This document shows positions 11,761 through 23,993 of a DNA stretch of 64,000 nucleotides, piece by piece; the first letter of the stretch is position 1, and each line of letters starts with the position of its first letter. The stretch is from Lactifluus volemus. Taxonomy: Eukaryota; Basidiomycota; Agaricomycetes; Russulales; Russulaceae. Under the pieces are notes generated by a model. It was not told the origin of the DNA. It worked only from the letters and a program-made list of their open reading frames with translations, and did no database searches. The stretch lies in the NCBI GenBank assembly GCA_022376515.1, contig WTXI01000143.1, forward strand, positions 1 through 64,000. The letters are read 5' to 3'. The position numbers were made by a program, and so were the translations under genes.

Positions 11761-14700
11761 TCATCCTTCCATCGATACCGACTCCCTGAGACCCTCAGCA
11801 CCTCTTATATTCCTCACTGGGCGCTTATAAAGCATCTGCACAATGTCGTGATGACCCGCTTCCGACGCCTCCTGGATTGGAGATCGGCCTTCTTTGTTTA
11901 GCTGATCAACGCTCGTGCCATGGATCAACAACAATTCCACAAGCTCTAGATGTCCTCCCTGCGATGCCAGGTGTAATGCATTCTGGTGGTGACTGTCCAG
12001 GGCATTTGCATCTGCATCGTGCTCAAGGAGGACGCGAGCAGCTTCCAGGTCCCCTTCTTCCGTAGCCACGTGCAATGCAGTTTGGTTACTGCCGTCGCGA
12101 CAGTTAACGTCTGCCCCACTGCCGAGAAGGAAGCGGGCAACATCTAGACGCCCTTCTCTCGACGCCAGATGCAGAGGGGTCCGGTTATCGTTGTCCCGGG
12201 AATTCACATCACCGCCATGCTCGACGAGCACACGAACGATGTTCAAGTGACCTTCTTGCGAAGCTGGGTGCAAGGGTGTCCGGTTATTCTCGTCCCGTGA
12301 ATCTGTCTCAGCACCCTGTTTCAGAAGGAGCTGAGCAACTTCCGGGTGTTTATATTGTAGCAGTCCATGTAATGGAGTCTGAAGATGTCCTTCTTGTGAC
12401 ACCAAATGGAGCGGTGTCTGTTGATTGTTGTCCTTGGCATTTGCATCTGCTCCATGCAATATAAGGACCTGAACAACTTCCGGACGCCCGTATTGTGACG
12501 CCAAGTGCAGCGAAGTCTGATTTGCATCATCCCGAGAATTCGCGTCTGCGCCATACTGCAAAAGCAGCGAAGCAGCCCTCCAGTGTCCTCCTTGTGACGC
12601 CAAATGCAAGGGACTGCGGCGGCTCTCATCGAAGCTATTCGGATCTGCTCGGTGATCGAGAAGGGCGCGACAAATAACGTCATGTCCCTCTTGTGACGCC
12701 AAATGTAATGGAGTACAGTCGCTATCGTCCCTGGAATTGGTGTCGGCGCCGCACTCGAGGAGGATTCGAACAACATCCACACGCCCTTCTGCGGATGCGC
12801 CATGCAAAGGGGTCCACTTATAGCTATCTGTGGCGTTTGGGTCTGCGCCGCGGTCGAGGAGGACTTCAGCAACTGCAAGACGTCCACAATTCAAAGCCGT
12901 ATGCAGCGGGGACCAGTTCCTGTTGTCCCGAGCATTCGCATCCGCCTTGCGATCCAGAAGGTGCTGAGCAACTTCCAGGTGTCCCTCTTGTACAGCCCAA
13001 TGCAGAGGAGTCATGTTATCGCTGTCTCGGGCATTCGCAGATGCGCCACGATCGAGAAAGAGCTGCGCGATCATCGGCTCTCCTTTCTGTGATGCCAGGT
13101 GTAATGGTGTCTTGTCGTTCTCGTCGCGAGCATTTAAATCTGCATCATATTCTAGAAGGGTTTCAGAAACTTCGAGGTGTTCTCTTTCCGATGTCCACTC
13201 CGAATGAGTGTCATGATCGCTGTGTCACGGTGAACCTCTGGACCAAGACCGAAAAAAAAGTGAAAAGCTTACGAATTTCCTCCTTGTGATGATAAATGTA
13301 AAGGAGTCTGGTTATTTTTTCCACGGGCATTTACATCTGCTTTGCGATCGAGAAGAAGTTGAGTAACGTCCAGATATCCGTTTTGCGACGCAATATGCAA
13401 AGGAGTCATGCCATCCTTGTCTCTGGGATTCGGTTTTGCGCCACGGTCGAGAAGGAGCTGAACGATTCTCACGTCTCCTTTTTGTGATGCTAGGTGTAAT
13501 GGTGTCATGTCACTATTACCCAGGGCATTCGCATCTGCGTTATGGCTAAGAAGGTGAAGAACAACGTCCGGATGTCCCCTAGGTGCCAAATGTAGTGGAG
13601 TATTGCCGTTCTTGTCACGAGCCTTCTCATCTGCGCCATGATCCAGAAGGAGCCGAGCAACATCCGGGTGTCCTCCTACCGCCGCCAAATGTAGTGGAGT
13701 GTCGCCATTCTTGTCGCGGGCATTCTCATCCGCGCCGCGATCTTCTAGGAGCTGAGCGACTTCCAGATGCCCCCCTCGCGATGCCAAATGGAGTGGTGTG
13801 TCGCCGTTCTCATCGCGGGAATTCGCATCTGCACCATGATCCAGAAGGAACAGAGCAACGTCTAGATGACCTCCTCCCGACGCCATATGTACTGGAGTGT
13901 CGCCGTCATTGTCGCGGGCATTCTCATCTGCGCCATGACCCAGGAGGAGCCAAGCCACTTGCGCATGTCCTCCTTTCAACGCCAAATGTAGTGGAGTGTC
14001 TCCATTCTTTTCGCGGGGATTTCGATCCACGCCGCGATCCAGAAGGAGCCTCGCAACTTCCAGATGACCCCTTGCCGATGCCAAATGTAGTGGTGTGCTG
14101 CCATTCTCGTTGCGAGCATTCTGATCTGTGCCGCGATCCAGAAGGAACCGAGCAACTTCCAGATGACCTCCTATCGATGCCAAATGTAGTGGGGCGTTGC
14201 CGTCCTTGTTGCGGTAACTGTCATCTGTGCCGCGATCCAGAAGGAGGCGAGTAACCTCCGAATGACCTCTTCCAGATGCGAAATGTAGCGGAGTGTCCCC
14301 ATTCTTATCGCAAGCATTCTGATCTGCACCACGATCCAGTAGAAGTCGAGCAACTTCTGGATGTCCTCCTCCCGACGCCAAATGTAGAGGGGTGTCAGCA
14401 TTCCTGTCACAGGCATTGTTATCTGCGCCGCGATCTAGAAGGAGCTGGGCAACTTCTAGATACCCCTCTTGCACAGCCCAATGTAGAGGTGTCATACTAT
14501 CGTTGTCTCGGGCATTTTCATCCGCACCACGATCGAGAAGTATCCGAGCGGCCATCGGCTCCCCCTTTCGTGATGCCAGGTGTAATGGCGTCTTGTCGTT
14601 TTTGTCGCGAGCATTCACGTCTGCGGCGCGTTCTAGAAGGATCGTAACAACTTCGAGATGTTCCCGTCTTGGCTTCGAAAGCGACCGCGTGTTATTATCG

Positions 14701-17700
14701 CTGTTCCGGGGTGAGCCTCTACACCAAATTAGAGTATGACGTATGAAACTTACAAATCTCCTTCATCTCCACCTTGTGTTGATAAATGTAGAGGAGTCCG
14801 GTTGTCTATTCCACGGGCATCTACATCTGCACCGAAATCGAGAAGGAGTTGAGTGACGCCCAGATATCCACTTTGCGACGCAAAATGCAAAGGAGTCATG
14901 CCATCCTTGTCTCTGGGATTTGGTTTTGAGCCGCGACCGAGAAAGAGCTGGACAATTTTTACATCTCCGCTTTGTGATGCTAGATGCAATGGTGTCGAGC
15001 CATTATTACCTGGGGAGTTCGCATCTAGGTCATAACTAAGAAGACGTTGAACAACTCCCAGATGTCCTCCTCTCGCCGCCAAATGTAGGGGAGTGTCGCC
15101 GTTCTTGTTGCGAACATTCTCATCTGCGCCACGATCTAGAAGGAGCCAGGCAAGTTCTGGATGTCCTTCTTCCGACACCAAGTGGAGTGGAGTATCGCCA
15201 TTCTTGTTGCGGAAATTCGCATCTGCAGCGCGATCCAGAAGGAGCCAAGCAACTTGCAGATGGTCCCCACCCGACGCCAGATGTAGTGGAGTGTGGCCGT
15301 TCTTGTCGCGGGCATTCGCATCTGCGCCACATTCCAGAAGAAGCCAGGCAACTTTCAGGTGACCTCCTCCCGACGCCAAATGTAGTGGGGTGAGGCCGTG
15401 CTTGTCGTGGACATTCGGCTCCGCACGAAGCCAAAGGAGGAGTCGTGTGACATCGGGATGTCCCTTTTTAGAAGACATGAATAATGGAGTGCAGTTATCG
15501 GAGGGCCTTCGAGCATTGATGTCCTGTGCGCGTTCGAGGACCAGAAAGTTGGCCAAGTCACTGAAACCATAAAGGGCCGCATAGTGCAGAGGGTTTCCTC
15601 TGCCTTGCGATGGACTTTCTGGGTGCAGGTACCATGATGGGTGCTCATCTGGATCGTGTATCGACATCCAGATTGAAAAATGTGGTTTGGTTGGGTCAAA
15701 GAGAAGTTTTAAGCCTTCTTGTATAATTGTTGACACGTTTCCGAACTGCGCATGGTCCATCAAATTGCGGGCGGCATAGTCAAGGAGAGGGAATGTATCA
15801 CCGCTGGGTTTGGCGTCCAGATGAAGTAAGATCCCCAAACAGGCCTGCGCGACCATAGCGTGGGCGGGCTCCATGAGAATGCGATAACGGCGGGAAGTAT
15901 TGTCACGTGTGCCATAAGGGTGCTCCGACGTTAGAAATGTTTTTACCGAAAAGTGGGAAAATTGGATGAAAGAGAAACCATCAACTTTGACAAGAGAAAG
16001 CAAAGTTGAGCAAGTCGAAAGTACGGAGTTGACCGGATCTTCCGGGCGCCAATCTGGCCGAAACGTGGGAATCGGTCCTGCGTCGAAGTCAAGCGCTAGA
16101 AGGTCTGCCAACTCTTCAACACGAAGCTGGCAAGAAGCCACCACAACGAATTGGAAGAGGCGGTATGCATATTTCCAATTTTCGTCGCGGATCTCTCGTA
16201 AGGAGTGCTCATATGTCTCAACCAGGGTTTCGGGGAATTCATCCAGAGCACGCCGTATACTTCCTGGGAGACAGTAGCGAACCACTTCAAGCTGGCAATC
16301 AACCCACCGAAACCTATGTTAAAAGCGTTAGCGGTTGTCATGTGAAATTACAGTACCAATGCCTTACGTTCCGTCAGCTTTGCGCGAGAGCTCATCGATG
16401 ACCAGCTCCTTATCCCCAGCTTTCCATCTTTGCATCTTCGGATCCGAATAAACGACGGATGTGATATAGTTACGGATCTCCTGGTCTTGTCCTCCTTCAT
16501 CGTGAAGGGAAATGGAATGGGACGTCAAAGGATGGAGTACAGCCTGAATGTCGGGTGTGGGGCGACTGGCAATGCACACACGGAGGTTTGGAAGGTTTAA
16601 ACCGGCAAACTTCTCGACAAGCACAAGGACCCTCTCGCGCGGGGATGGCCTGCCGGAAGTGTCCGAACACTCGTCTAGACCATCCACAATAATGTAAGTT
16701 GGGACTTGTCCGGGAGATGCCAACATGTCCATTAGACATTGTACAAGTGCATCGTCGCTGGGACCCTGGAAAGAGTCGCGGTGTTGCGAATAGAAATGGG
16801 AAAGAATATTGTGGGAGACGTCGGACTGTTCACAAAGCTGGATGAGGAATGAGGTCAGTACGCCCCGGGAGTCCTTCCTTTTGTCGTCCATGTGATCAAA
16901 ATAAAAAAAGGCCAGCATAGCTGATCCAGCTGCTCGTTTGATGTCTTGGATAACTGCGGAACTAGGCAATGACTTAGCTCTACTGCAGCAATATCGAGAT
17001 TTCAACATACCAGAGGGTGCTCTTCCCCGACCCCGCTACGAATTCCGGTCGTTAGTCCCTGAAAAGGTGGAAGGACAAAAAAAAACAAACGTTTTCCATG
17101 AACCCATAAAAAGGAACCGGCCGACTTCCATTCGGCGTAAGCCTTGCCCTGGATAAACCATCTTGCGGTTTCGTTATGGGCACCGTACACATTTCTCCCT
17201 AGATCTGGGGGAGAGAGCCATCGTTGAATGTTTTTCCGCGTCTGGTCATCTATGAAGACAGTCAATGCTCCTGCGCAGAAGTACAGGATTGGGGGATAGC
17301 TGACGCTGTTCCTTATCCGCTTGACTCCTCATTTCATTCATTTTTTCTGGCACTTAGTTATATGTAACGCTCGCGACTTCTTCCAGAAAACGTACCCAGA
17401 ACCTGCCTGCTGTCTAAACGAACACATTTAGCACGAGTTGAGTGACCAATCGAGTAAGACTTCTTCACCGTTCCTCGTACTCTGAACACTGCCATGGACG
17501 ACCTCGAGGGTCTGCGCGATGGCCCCCCAAGCCACGTCCTGGGCAAGTGTTTCTGCTCTCTGCAGCGCCGCCTTGATCTCATTCTTGCCTAAAAGCTTCT
17601 TTCCAATCGCCTCTGCGCCATGTTAAATCTAGGAGTATGTTGACGACGAGACTCACTTAATAGTCCTTGTTGAGCTTGTTTGGTCACCAGAGAAAAGGCA

Positions 17701-18108
17701 GAGAACAATTCAACCAAGATTTTCACGAGTATCTCTGTCACCGCTGTTGTAGGAGGGATCGTAGCATAGACATGAAGGCGCTGGAGGAACCTTTTGATGA
17801 AGTTGAACAAGTGGTCAAATGCTTCTGTGTCTATGACCGCCTGACGAACCTAAGCGTATATCATAAAGATGAAGTATACGATTGAGCGATAACATCATTA
17901 CCTTGCCGACGCGCCTTCGAAACTCATCAGTTCGCTGTTGAAAAAGGGCCACGGAATCCTCGACAGAACGGCATCCAATCAGCTCACGTATGAGTCGATC
18001 GCTCGCTTCATCCACCCTGAGATTTTTCTCCTGTAAGGCAGAATTGAGAAGTGACTGAAAAAATGTAGGAGATATCAGGGAAGAGCCGGAAGGAGCAGTG
18101 CTGCTCAT
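11761..18108 (-). CDS. NLR A: Goodbye-like N-terminus, NACHT ATPase, about 37 ankyrin repeats
   Basis: Nine exons: 18108-17902, 17849-17657, 17612-17469, 17270-17091, 17035-17011, 16961-16368, 16313-14754, 14700-13273, 13219-11761; 1929 aa. Order: helical N-terminus; part of a fungal STAND 'Goodbye' domain ('FIKRFLQRLHVYATIPPTTAVTEI'); linker 'QRWLSPPDLGRN'; NACHT with Walker A 'GKPGSGKST' (encoded across exons 4 and 5), Walker B 'YIIVDGLDEC' and 'VCIASRP'; a winged-helix-like region; then from about residue 670 some 37 ankyrin repeats ('TPLHLAS..GH'). Known role of the class: cytosolic signal-transducing ATPases with variable repeats as sensor. The ankyrin part is unusually regular, and exons 7 and 8 end in nearly the same module. 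The acceptors at 14700 and 13219 were chosen because they are conserved between paralogues. Compared with B, about 75 residues before the Goodbye core are missing. Confidence 0.85.
13273..16100 (-). repeat. Tandem ankyrin repeats of NLR A with exon-scale duplication
   Basis: Roughly 99-bp units encoding 'DKNGDTPLHLAS.GGH.EVA.LLLDRGAD.NAR'-type repeats. The ends of exon 7 (14754-15030) and exon 8 (13273-13560) encode the same three-repeat series ('KPNPRDKDGMTPLH', 'TQLLLD', 'TPLHLS(T/S)QGG') followed by an intron at the same phase. A whole exon and its intron have therefore been duplicated. Confidence 0.8.
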
Positions 18109-19916
18109 ATTAAGAGTCGAAGAACTATAACCTGGAGTGCGGTGTTGATCGACTCTTAAAATGATCAGTTGAACGGCAACGAGTTAGAGATAACCTCAAA
18201 GGAAGTGCAGTGATAAGCGCCCAAACCAGATACCGACGCACGGACCTTCATACTGATATGGAAAACAGACGCCCATCATCGACATGTCCTCCCCAGTTGC
18301 AAGCTGCAGGGACCAGCCTTCAGGTGCCCAGAAATCGTGCACGTGAAAAGGAATATCAAGCATTGCTGTACATCATTATATTGGGGAAATGGTATAATTA
18401 AAGCCACATGATCAATAAATCGAAGGGGCACCCGCTCAAACATGACGGAACCGAATGGGTCAAGAACTGTTGGTGCAAATACACGATGAAAACCTATCTG
18501 CGGTATCGGGAATAGTGGCTGCGATGAATCAGTGGCCTGAGTTGCGCCTTTTGTCTGGGAAGGAGACAAAGCCAATTAAATGCTATGACAAGGAGTGATA
18601 ACGTTATGACTTATGAACAGCCTTTCGTGACTCAGATCCAACGGGCGGAAATATCGTGTGAAAGCTGAAACTTTGGTAGGGGGCTGGTTGGAGAGAGAGC
18701 CAGTCGCGCGCAACAGTCGCATGAGAATGCACGCCTACGTTGTGCGTACCGAAAGGTGATTTGGGGCTGAACCTGAGGGAAGAACAAAGCTATGGGGAAC
18801 GCTACGACCGGAACTGCTGGCTCAATCATGTACAGCGGTGAAACCAATCGGGCAGACATATGAACATACTTGGTGTATGAGCCTGTCCACCATATAGAGG
18901 CCATCTGCATTTCCCATCGGTGCCGTGCCAGTGGTAGCGAGAGAGGGATGTAGTAGTCGTCGCCGCGGATGCAAATGCCGAGGTCCGTCGTGGGTCATTT
19001 CATGTTATTGTGAGGGTGTCGTCGTGATCGACCAAGAACATCAAACTGCGACTCTCTTCCCGACCGAGGGTAGGCAACATATATGGCCGTCGTCAGCTTA
19101 GGTACATCCCAATATTTTGAGTGAGAATCTCCTCTGGTGGCCTACAGTAATATGTGGGAGAAGGAGTCTGGGAAGTGGTGGCAGGAACAGGGTTACACGG
19201 GAGTACCCGTTTCCGCAACGGTGGATGACAGAAGGCATTTTCCCCGCGCACGATCACGTTGCTCGCGTTTGGGCGCATGGGCGAGTCAAAGTGGTGCTGC
19301 GGGTGTTGTGGTCGACCCATCAAGTTATGCGCGCCCCATTTGATCACATCGAACCTTCCAGCCGGGACTCTGGAAGAAACCTTCTTCTACGCACTGGCTG
19401 TGCGACAGGTGCGGGGGGCTGACGCTACGGTTGTTTTGTTGATATCGAGCTCAGGGAGCGCACCAAAGGGGCCATGATTTTACGGATGGACAATGAAGTA
19501 GTGCAAGTGGTGGATATGGTGGATGGCACTGTATAATAAGGTGCGCCGCCAGTTTCCAACGGAACTCTGGCTCTCAAATTTCAAATTCGGGTTTCAAGCG
19601 CAGCTTGAACGCTTTTTTTTCTCGCTACCTTGATCTCATGGTCATAGAACGTAGTGAGCAAGGAATTTCGTTTAGAAACCTGAACGGCGAGTAATATAAA
19701 ATGACTACGCCGAGCACAGAAAAGAGTAGACGAGTTAGTGAGAGGTTCAGCCTGAGTTCATATATGCCACGAACATGACTACGTAATCACATCTCGAGCT
19801 AGATTTACATTTGTCTTCGCTATCATCAGTAAACCGAGCCTTGATACACTTCTCAAAGACACAAAAAAATAGCAAAATACCCGATGGCGTCGTCAGGTGA
19901 TACACCATTGACAGAG
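18109..19916. other. Intergenic between NLR A and DUF6535 gene
   Basis: About 1.8 kb. 18230-18330 resembles 35150-35240, the upstream region of NLR relic P, so it probably carries the conserved NLR promoter. The rest holds only short unsupported ORFs. Confidence 0.45.
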
Positions 19917-22201
19917 TTAACCCGTGGAAGGAGGGAGAGGACCAAGATCCGAGTTCCGTTGCTGGGCTACGGTACTACCGGACGGGAGGGGAGAGGATCG
20001 AGTGACGGATGGCAAAGCTACCCGGGCGGCGGGACGAGGGTGAGGCTCTGACTTGGCCGGGGGTGAGATGGTGGAGGTATCGGGGGTACCTTGTGTTGCG
20101 GCAGCAGTCGCGAAGTTGGGCGAAGAATCAGTACGGTTTTCAACATTAACTGGTAAAGAATAGTGGGAAGAAGCGATGATTGAGGTAGCATGTGTGGTCC
20201 CGCTTGTTGCGTCGGCGACCACCGTATTCTTGTGGCTTGGGATGTTGCATAGTGGGTACGAGGATGACAATTCGAGGACGGGGTTATCCTCGTTCGTAGA
20301 AGCATTGAAGGCGGTCGGGGAAGCACCAGTGCCTTTGTGTAAAGCGATGTAAATATGGCGAATGGGTTTGAGAATATGGGAATGGATTTGACGAGCTTCA
20401 TCCTTGCATGCTTCCTGGGTGATATCGTTCCACAAGGTACAGAACTCGGACTGTAGTGCAGGATGACAACCTTGAACATCAAATTTCGAAATGGTTGGTT
20501 GAATGAGCTCCAGTGTGGGAGACCACCACCAAAGCCGATGAGAACGATACCACTGACCAGTGATGTGGATCCAGTTGGCAAGTAACGCGCTGTCACCATG
20601 TGCGAGGTAACTTTCTGGTATGCTCAATTGGTCCATAACGAGGGCCTTCCACTGAGAATCGCGATTCGGCACACTTGCGATGATACCAGCAATTATCCCC
20701 TTGGTACATGAAGCAGTCTGGGGATCGGTACTATGTGTCCAGCTTCTCAGTAAGTGCCCCAATTGAATGGACTGCAAGAACGCTCCATCCGTGCTCTGCT
20801 TGCAAAGCTCGGATAGGAAGTCCAAAGGCAGATGTTTTTGATGGTCCAGTGCATTGATGGCCTGCATGCAGATATTAAGCCGCCTTTCTTCGAACTTCTC
20901 AGAGAGTGAGCTGGATGACCAAGTATGATTCAAGAACGAAGCTAAAGCCGCTGCCAACTTGGGATTGCCCAGTTTGGCCATGACTTGTTTGGGATCGGTG
21001 ACCACTGAGCTACTGAAGCCCGGGATGCCCTTGAAAAACTGTTCCAACTCGTGGTCTTCTTCCAGGGCATCAAATAGCCAACTTATTACTCCACCATCGA
21101 GTTTCTCCGACAATTCCGAAGCGGCTTCTTGTGCTGTCTTCACCATACCTTGCGAGAGCTGCTTGCGGTACGCTTCCACAAGCTCCCTAAAGTGCCTCCA
21201 GGTTGCATCCTCAAAGTAAGTGTCGTAAGAAACTGTGATGGAGGTGAGAATACGGAAGATTCCGTATGAAACGCTGGTACAAAGATACCAGACTGACGAC
21301 GAAAGGGGTGCATAGTAGGGACTGTCGCGACGGAAGATGGGCATCAACGTGACACATCCGTATACCCCTGCCGAAAGCCCCACCCAACCAACCACGACAT
21401 GGAAGACGGAGCGGTTGATGTTCAACAAGAAAACGAGCAGACCGGAGAAGAATAGAAAAAGGGAAAGGTGTAGCAAGGTAGGCAAAGCTTCAACGGCCTT
21501 AGGAAGGTGCAGCTTCTCGATCCCATCGGAAAAGAACGCACGGACCCGCGCTTGCTTGTGTGGGCTGTAATGTGGCGGTTGAGTATTTGTGACGTATCGG
21601 CGCGCCCACTGCTGTAACAAGGTCGCCAGCAGTGCACATTGAAGGCTGATTGCTAAGCTCAAGAGCCAAAGTGAGTTGACCAAAATGGCATGTCCTGGTG
21701 GAGAGAAGGGGGGTGGTTCTGCAAGGATTGATGCGCGAGATATGTTGGGGTCGGCAAGAAGCTGATAAATGTTCTTGAGATAGAAATTGGAGGTCTCATG
21801 CGCATCTGGCTTGAGGTCCAGGATGGAGACCGCAACCAGTACCGCGACAGCGGCAGAAAACAAACCAGTCTACAATGTTCATGGTGGGAACTGTGAAGTA
21901 GTATGGAAACATATGAATGCTCACGAAAATAAGTATCCCGTCAGCATCCTTTTGCCAGCTATGGGCTAGTTTATTGTCTTCTTCCTTTGCCATCTTCACA
22001 TACATGTTGAATATGGGTCCTGAGCCATCAGAAAAGTGTTCCTGCGACGTTTCATTTTGTGCATTTTGTGCAGTCTGACCGCTGTGACCTGTACACAGAT
22101 GAACGTGAGGGATAAGGTCAATTAGGGGGGTCTGACATACTTGTACTCGTATTCTCCGCGACACCATCCTCCAAGTTGTTGGTTCGACCACGTTGGGACA
22201 T
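19917..22201 (-). CDS. DUF6535-family membrane protein
   Basis: Three exons: 22201-22141, 22088-21925, 21869-19917; 725 aa. Residues about 45-260 match the Agaricomycete DUF6535 domain: an acidic lead 'KEEDNKLAHSWQKDADGILIF', then the first membrane helix 'TGLFSAAVAVLVAVSIL', a loop with 'IYQLLADPN', and further hydrophobic helices around 'LWLLSLAISLQCALLATLL', 'LLHLSLFLFFSGLLVFLL' and 'VVVGWVGLSAGVYGCVTL'. That gives about four predicted membrane spans. The remaining two thirds are a soluble, helix-rich region ending in a Ser/Thr/Pro-rich tail. Function is unknown for the whole family. It sits head-to-tail between two NLR genes. Start chosen at the first ATG that splices in frame into the DUF6535 lead. 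Confidence 0.85.
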
Positions 22202-22369
22202 CGAACAATAGAGTGAGAGATGCAGCGCCAGACGACGTTGATATTCTGAAATTCCGAATCAACCCCACTCCCGGGAATTCCCGGGCGGGCCTGTAAGTGC
22301 CCAGAAATCGGTCAACCATGGCCAGACTAATACTGTACATTTATACTGTCCCCGACTCGCGACACCCTC

Positions 22370-22530
22370 TTTAAATGAATCATCGATGGCCCACACCACT
22401 CCCTCGGCACAGAGAACTCCACCTCGGCCCGCCACTCAAGCGTCTTCCCCACTACCTCCATCCTCTTCAATTGGCAGACAAAGATGGCTATGAGAGCTTA
22501 TATAGCGCTTATAATCAGTGCTCATGACCA
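22370..22530 (+). pseudogene. Fragment of gene G (exon 1, 3' half), copy 1
   Basis: About 160 bp aligning base by base with 43867-44010 of gene G: the 'CGGCACAGAGAACTCCA' and 'CTTCCCCACTACCTCCATC' stretches, then 'GATGGCTATGAGAGC' for 'GATGACTATGAGAGC'. The reading frame is not kept. No other part of G is present here. Confidence 0.75.
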
Positions 22531-22774
22531 TGTTCCTAGCAGTGGCATCATTATTATCCTTACAATATGGATAGACTACCGCGCTAACAGACCAAGGAAG
22601 ACTTCACCCACTTGCTACTGGGATCAGGAGCTGTTTGTCGTCTATGTGCCTGATGCAAGAACTCGACGGAGAACGTTCTTTGTACGTTCTGTACATGCTA
22701 CTTTACGCTCCTGGATTGACATAGGATCACACTGTCGACAGAGAAGGGCAAGCCTCGAAGGACCTTGACCATAA

Positions 22775-22850
22775 CTACCGATCTCAGGCTGACTTCACAG
22801 ACATTTTTGGCGTCCAATGACGGAGATGACAAAAGTACGTGAAGTTGAGT
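22775..22850 (+). repeat. Relic 'Q', copy 2 of 3
   Basis: Matches 9110-9190 and 36170-36245, reading 'SQTFLASNDGDDK' followed by a GTACGT donor. It belongs to the duplicated block with F1. Confidence 0.5.
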
Positions 22851-23219
22851 GTCGCGGCTTAACTATCTCACTTCTGGCTCCCGTTACTATTTACATTGAC
22901 CACCCGTAAAATGAAGTGTATTTGAAAACATGCTATCCGATGAAGAAGGAGAGAAATACGACTGCCGCTAGCGCACCCTTGTAATAGTTGCTGCAACCCC
23001 GCCATAGTTGCCCTAGATTTCACTTATGCCCCTCATTTACTTTCTTCGCCTTCACCCTCTTCCCGAAGTTATCTACATCTCAGGCCTGGCGGGTCATGAA
23101 CACATCGCGAAGGGGGCACCCCGAACGGCTGGATACTCCCGGGCTTTACTACTTGAAAGCCTCTGATATATATATAGTGATCGACGGAGTGATTATCATC
23201 CTTTGAATAAAAAGAGGGA

Positions 23220-23993
23220 TCAGTACTTGTCAGGTTGACGTGGCCCAAAACAACGGACTGAATTTGGAATACTAGTATGGTGTTTCACATGTTTACAGAT
23301 TTTGTCCTCGACTCGCCATTTTAAATCCACCTGACCTTTGGGGAGTTCTTGGGAAGCGAGCTTTGCTCCGACATTTTTGTCCAAAAATACAGCTGCGGCC
23401 CACGAGGTTACCACACTATATCCGGTGACGAGAATGACGTCCTTTATATCGGTGTCGGGGAAATGATTCTTCGCAAAGTTCTTCGCAAAGTCATAGAACT
23501 TCTTAGCATTTTGACCCAGATATTCCTGGATCCTCGACGAAGCTGACCCAATAAAATCTTCGAAGTAGGCTTCATTTGGAAGGTGCAATACTGCTCCGGT
23601 CTTCCCCCTCCCCTTGGACCTATAGACTCTCATACTAGGAGACAAGTCAAGAATGGGTTTTGAAATATTGAAAGCTCGTATCACTTACCCGTCCTCCTGG
23701 GTCATCCTCACAGAATTCGAGTGATAGTCTCCACTTTCCAACCATCTTTTACTGAATAGAGGTGGTTCAATAGGGTAGTAACCCTCTGGTACACCATGAC
23801 CACATTGTTTAGGGTCATCTCTTTTCAGCCGTATGTTGAAAATGCGAACGAATCTGCCGTCGGATATGAAGCCAATATCGCCGACCGATACACGATTGTT
23901 GGGATTTCCACTGTCTGGCTCCCATAACGCCCAGCCGTAAGGTTTGTACTTCGCCTTGAGTTCGTTCTGGTAAACCTCGTGTGGTGAGTGCAT
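23220..23993 (-). CDS. F1: unknown protein, paralogue of F2
   Basis: Two exons, 23993-23689 and 23634-23220; 239 aa. I do not recognise a named domain. The N-terminal half reads 'GWALWEPDSGNPNNRVSVGDIGFI' then 'GRFVRIFNIRL', a small beta-rich module resembling lineage-specific proteins of mushroom-forming fungi. The second half, 'GAVLHLPNEAYFEDFIGS' to 'VILVTGYSVVTSWAAAVFL', looks alpha/beta. F2 (36616-37397) keeps the frame, the intron phase and the ending 'GPRQPDKY'. It lies about 700 bp downstream of NLR B on the same strand; F2 has the same position behind D. Start chosen at MHSPHEVY because it is shared with F2; the frame is open further upstream, so a longer N-terminus is possible. Confidence 0.75.

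Larger units (their letters stand above)
22202..23219. other. Intergenic carrying relics of gene G and Q
   Basis: No intact gene. 22370-22530 is a decayed piece of gene G exon 1, and 22675-22900 parallels 36050-36310 and includes Q copy 2. A small open frame at 22484-22768 (+) is derived from these relics. Confidence 0.6.

Noticed and set aside
11877..14739. Many plus-strand open frames rich in His/Cys/Arg opposite the ankyrin exons
   Set aside because: They are antisense reflections of the repeat codons (for example repeated 'VLLPTPNVVEC'), present wherever the ankyrin units lie.
14701..14753. Treating the three ankyrin segments of 11.8-16.3 kb as separate genes
   Set aside because: Each gap is a 53-nt intron with GTAAG donor and phase-matched acceptor, conserved in B and D; one 1929-aa frame results.
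13273..15400. Regularly spaced near-identical units that could suggest a CRISPR-like or satellite array
   Set aside because: Units are about 99 bp with codon-phase conservation and encode ankyrin repeats; there are no spacers, and the host is a eukaryote.
18590..18910. Possible small secreted or membrane protein on the minus strand
   Set aside because: Hydrophobic stretch without a start context, signal cleavage site or splice partners; not supported.
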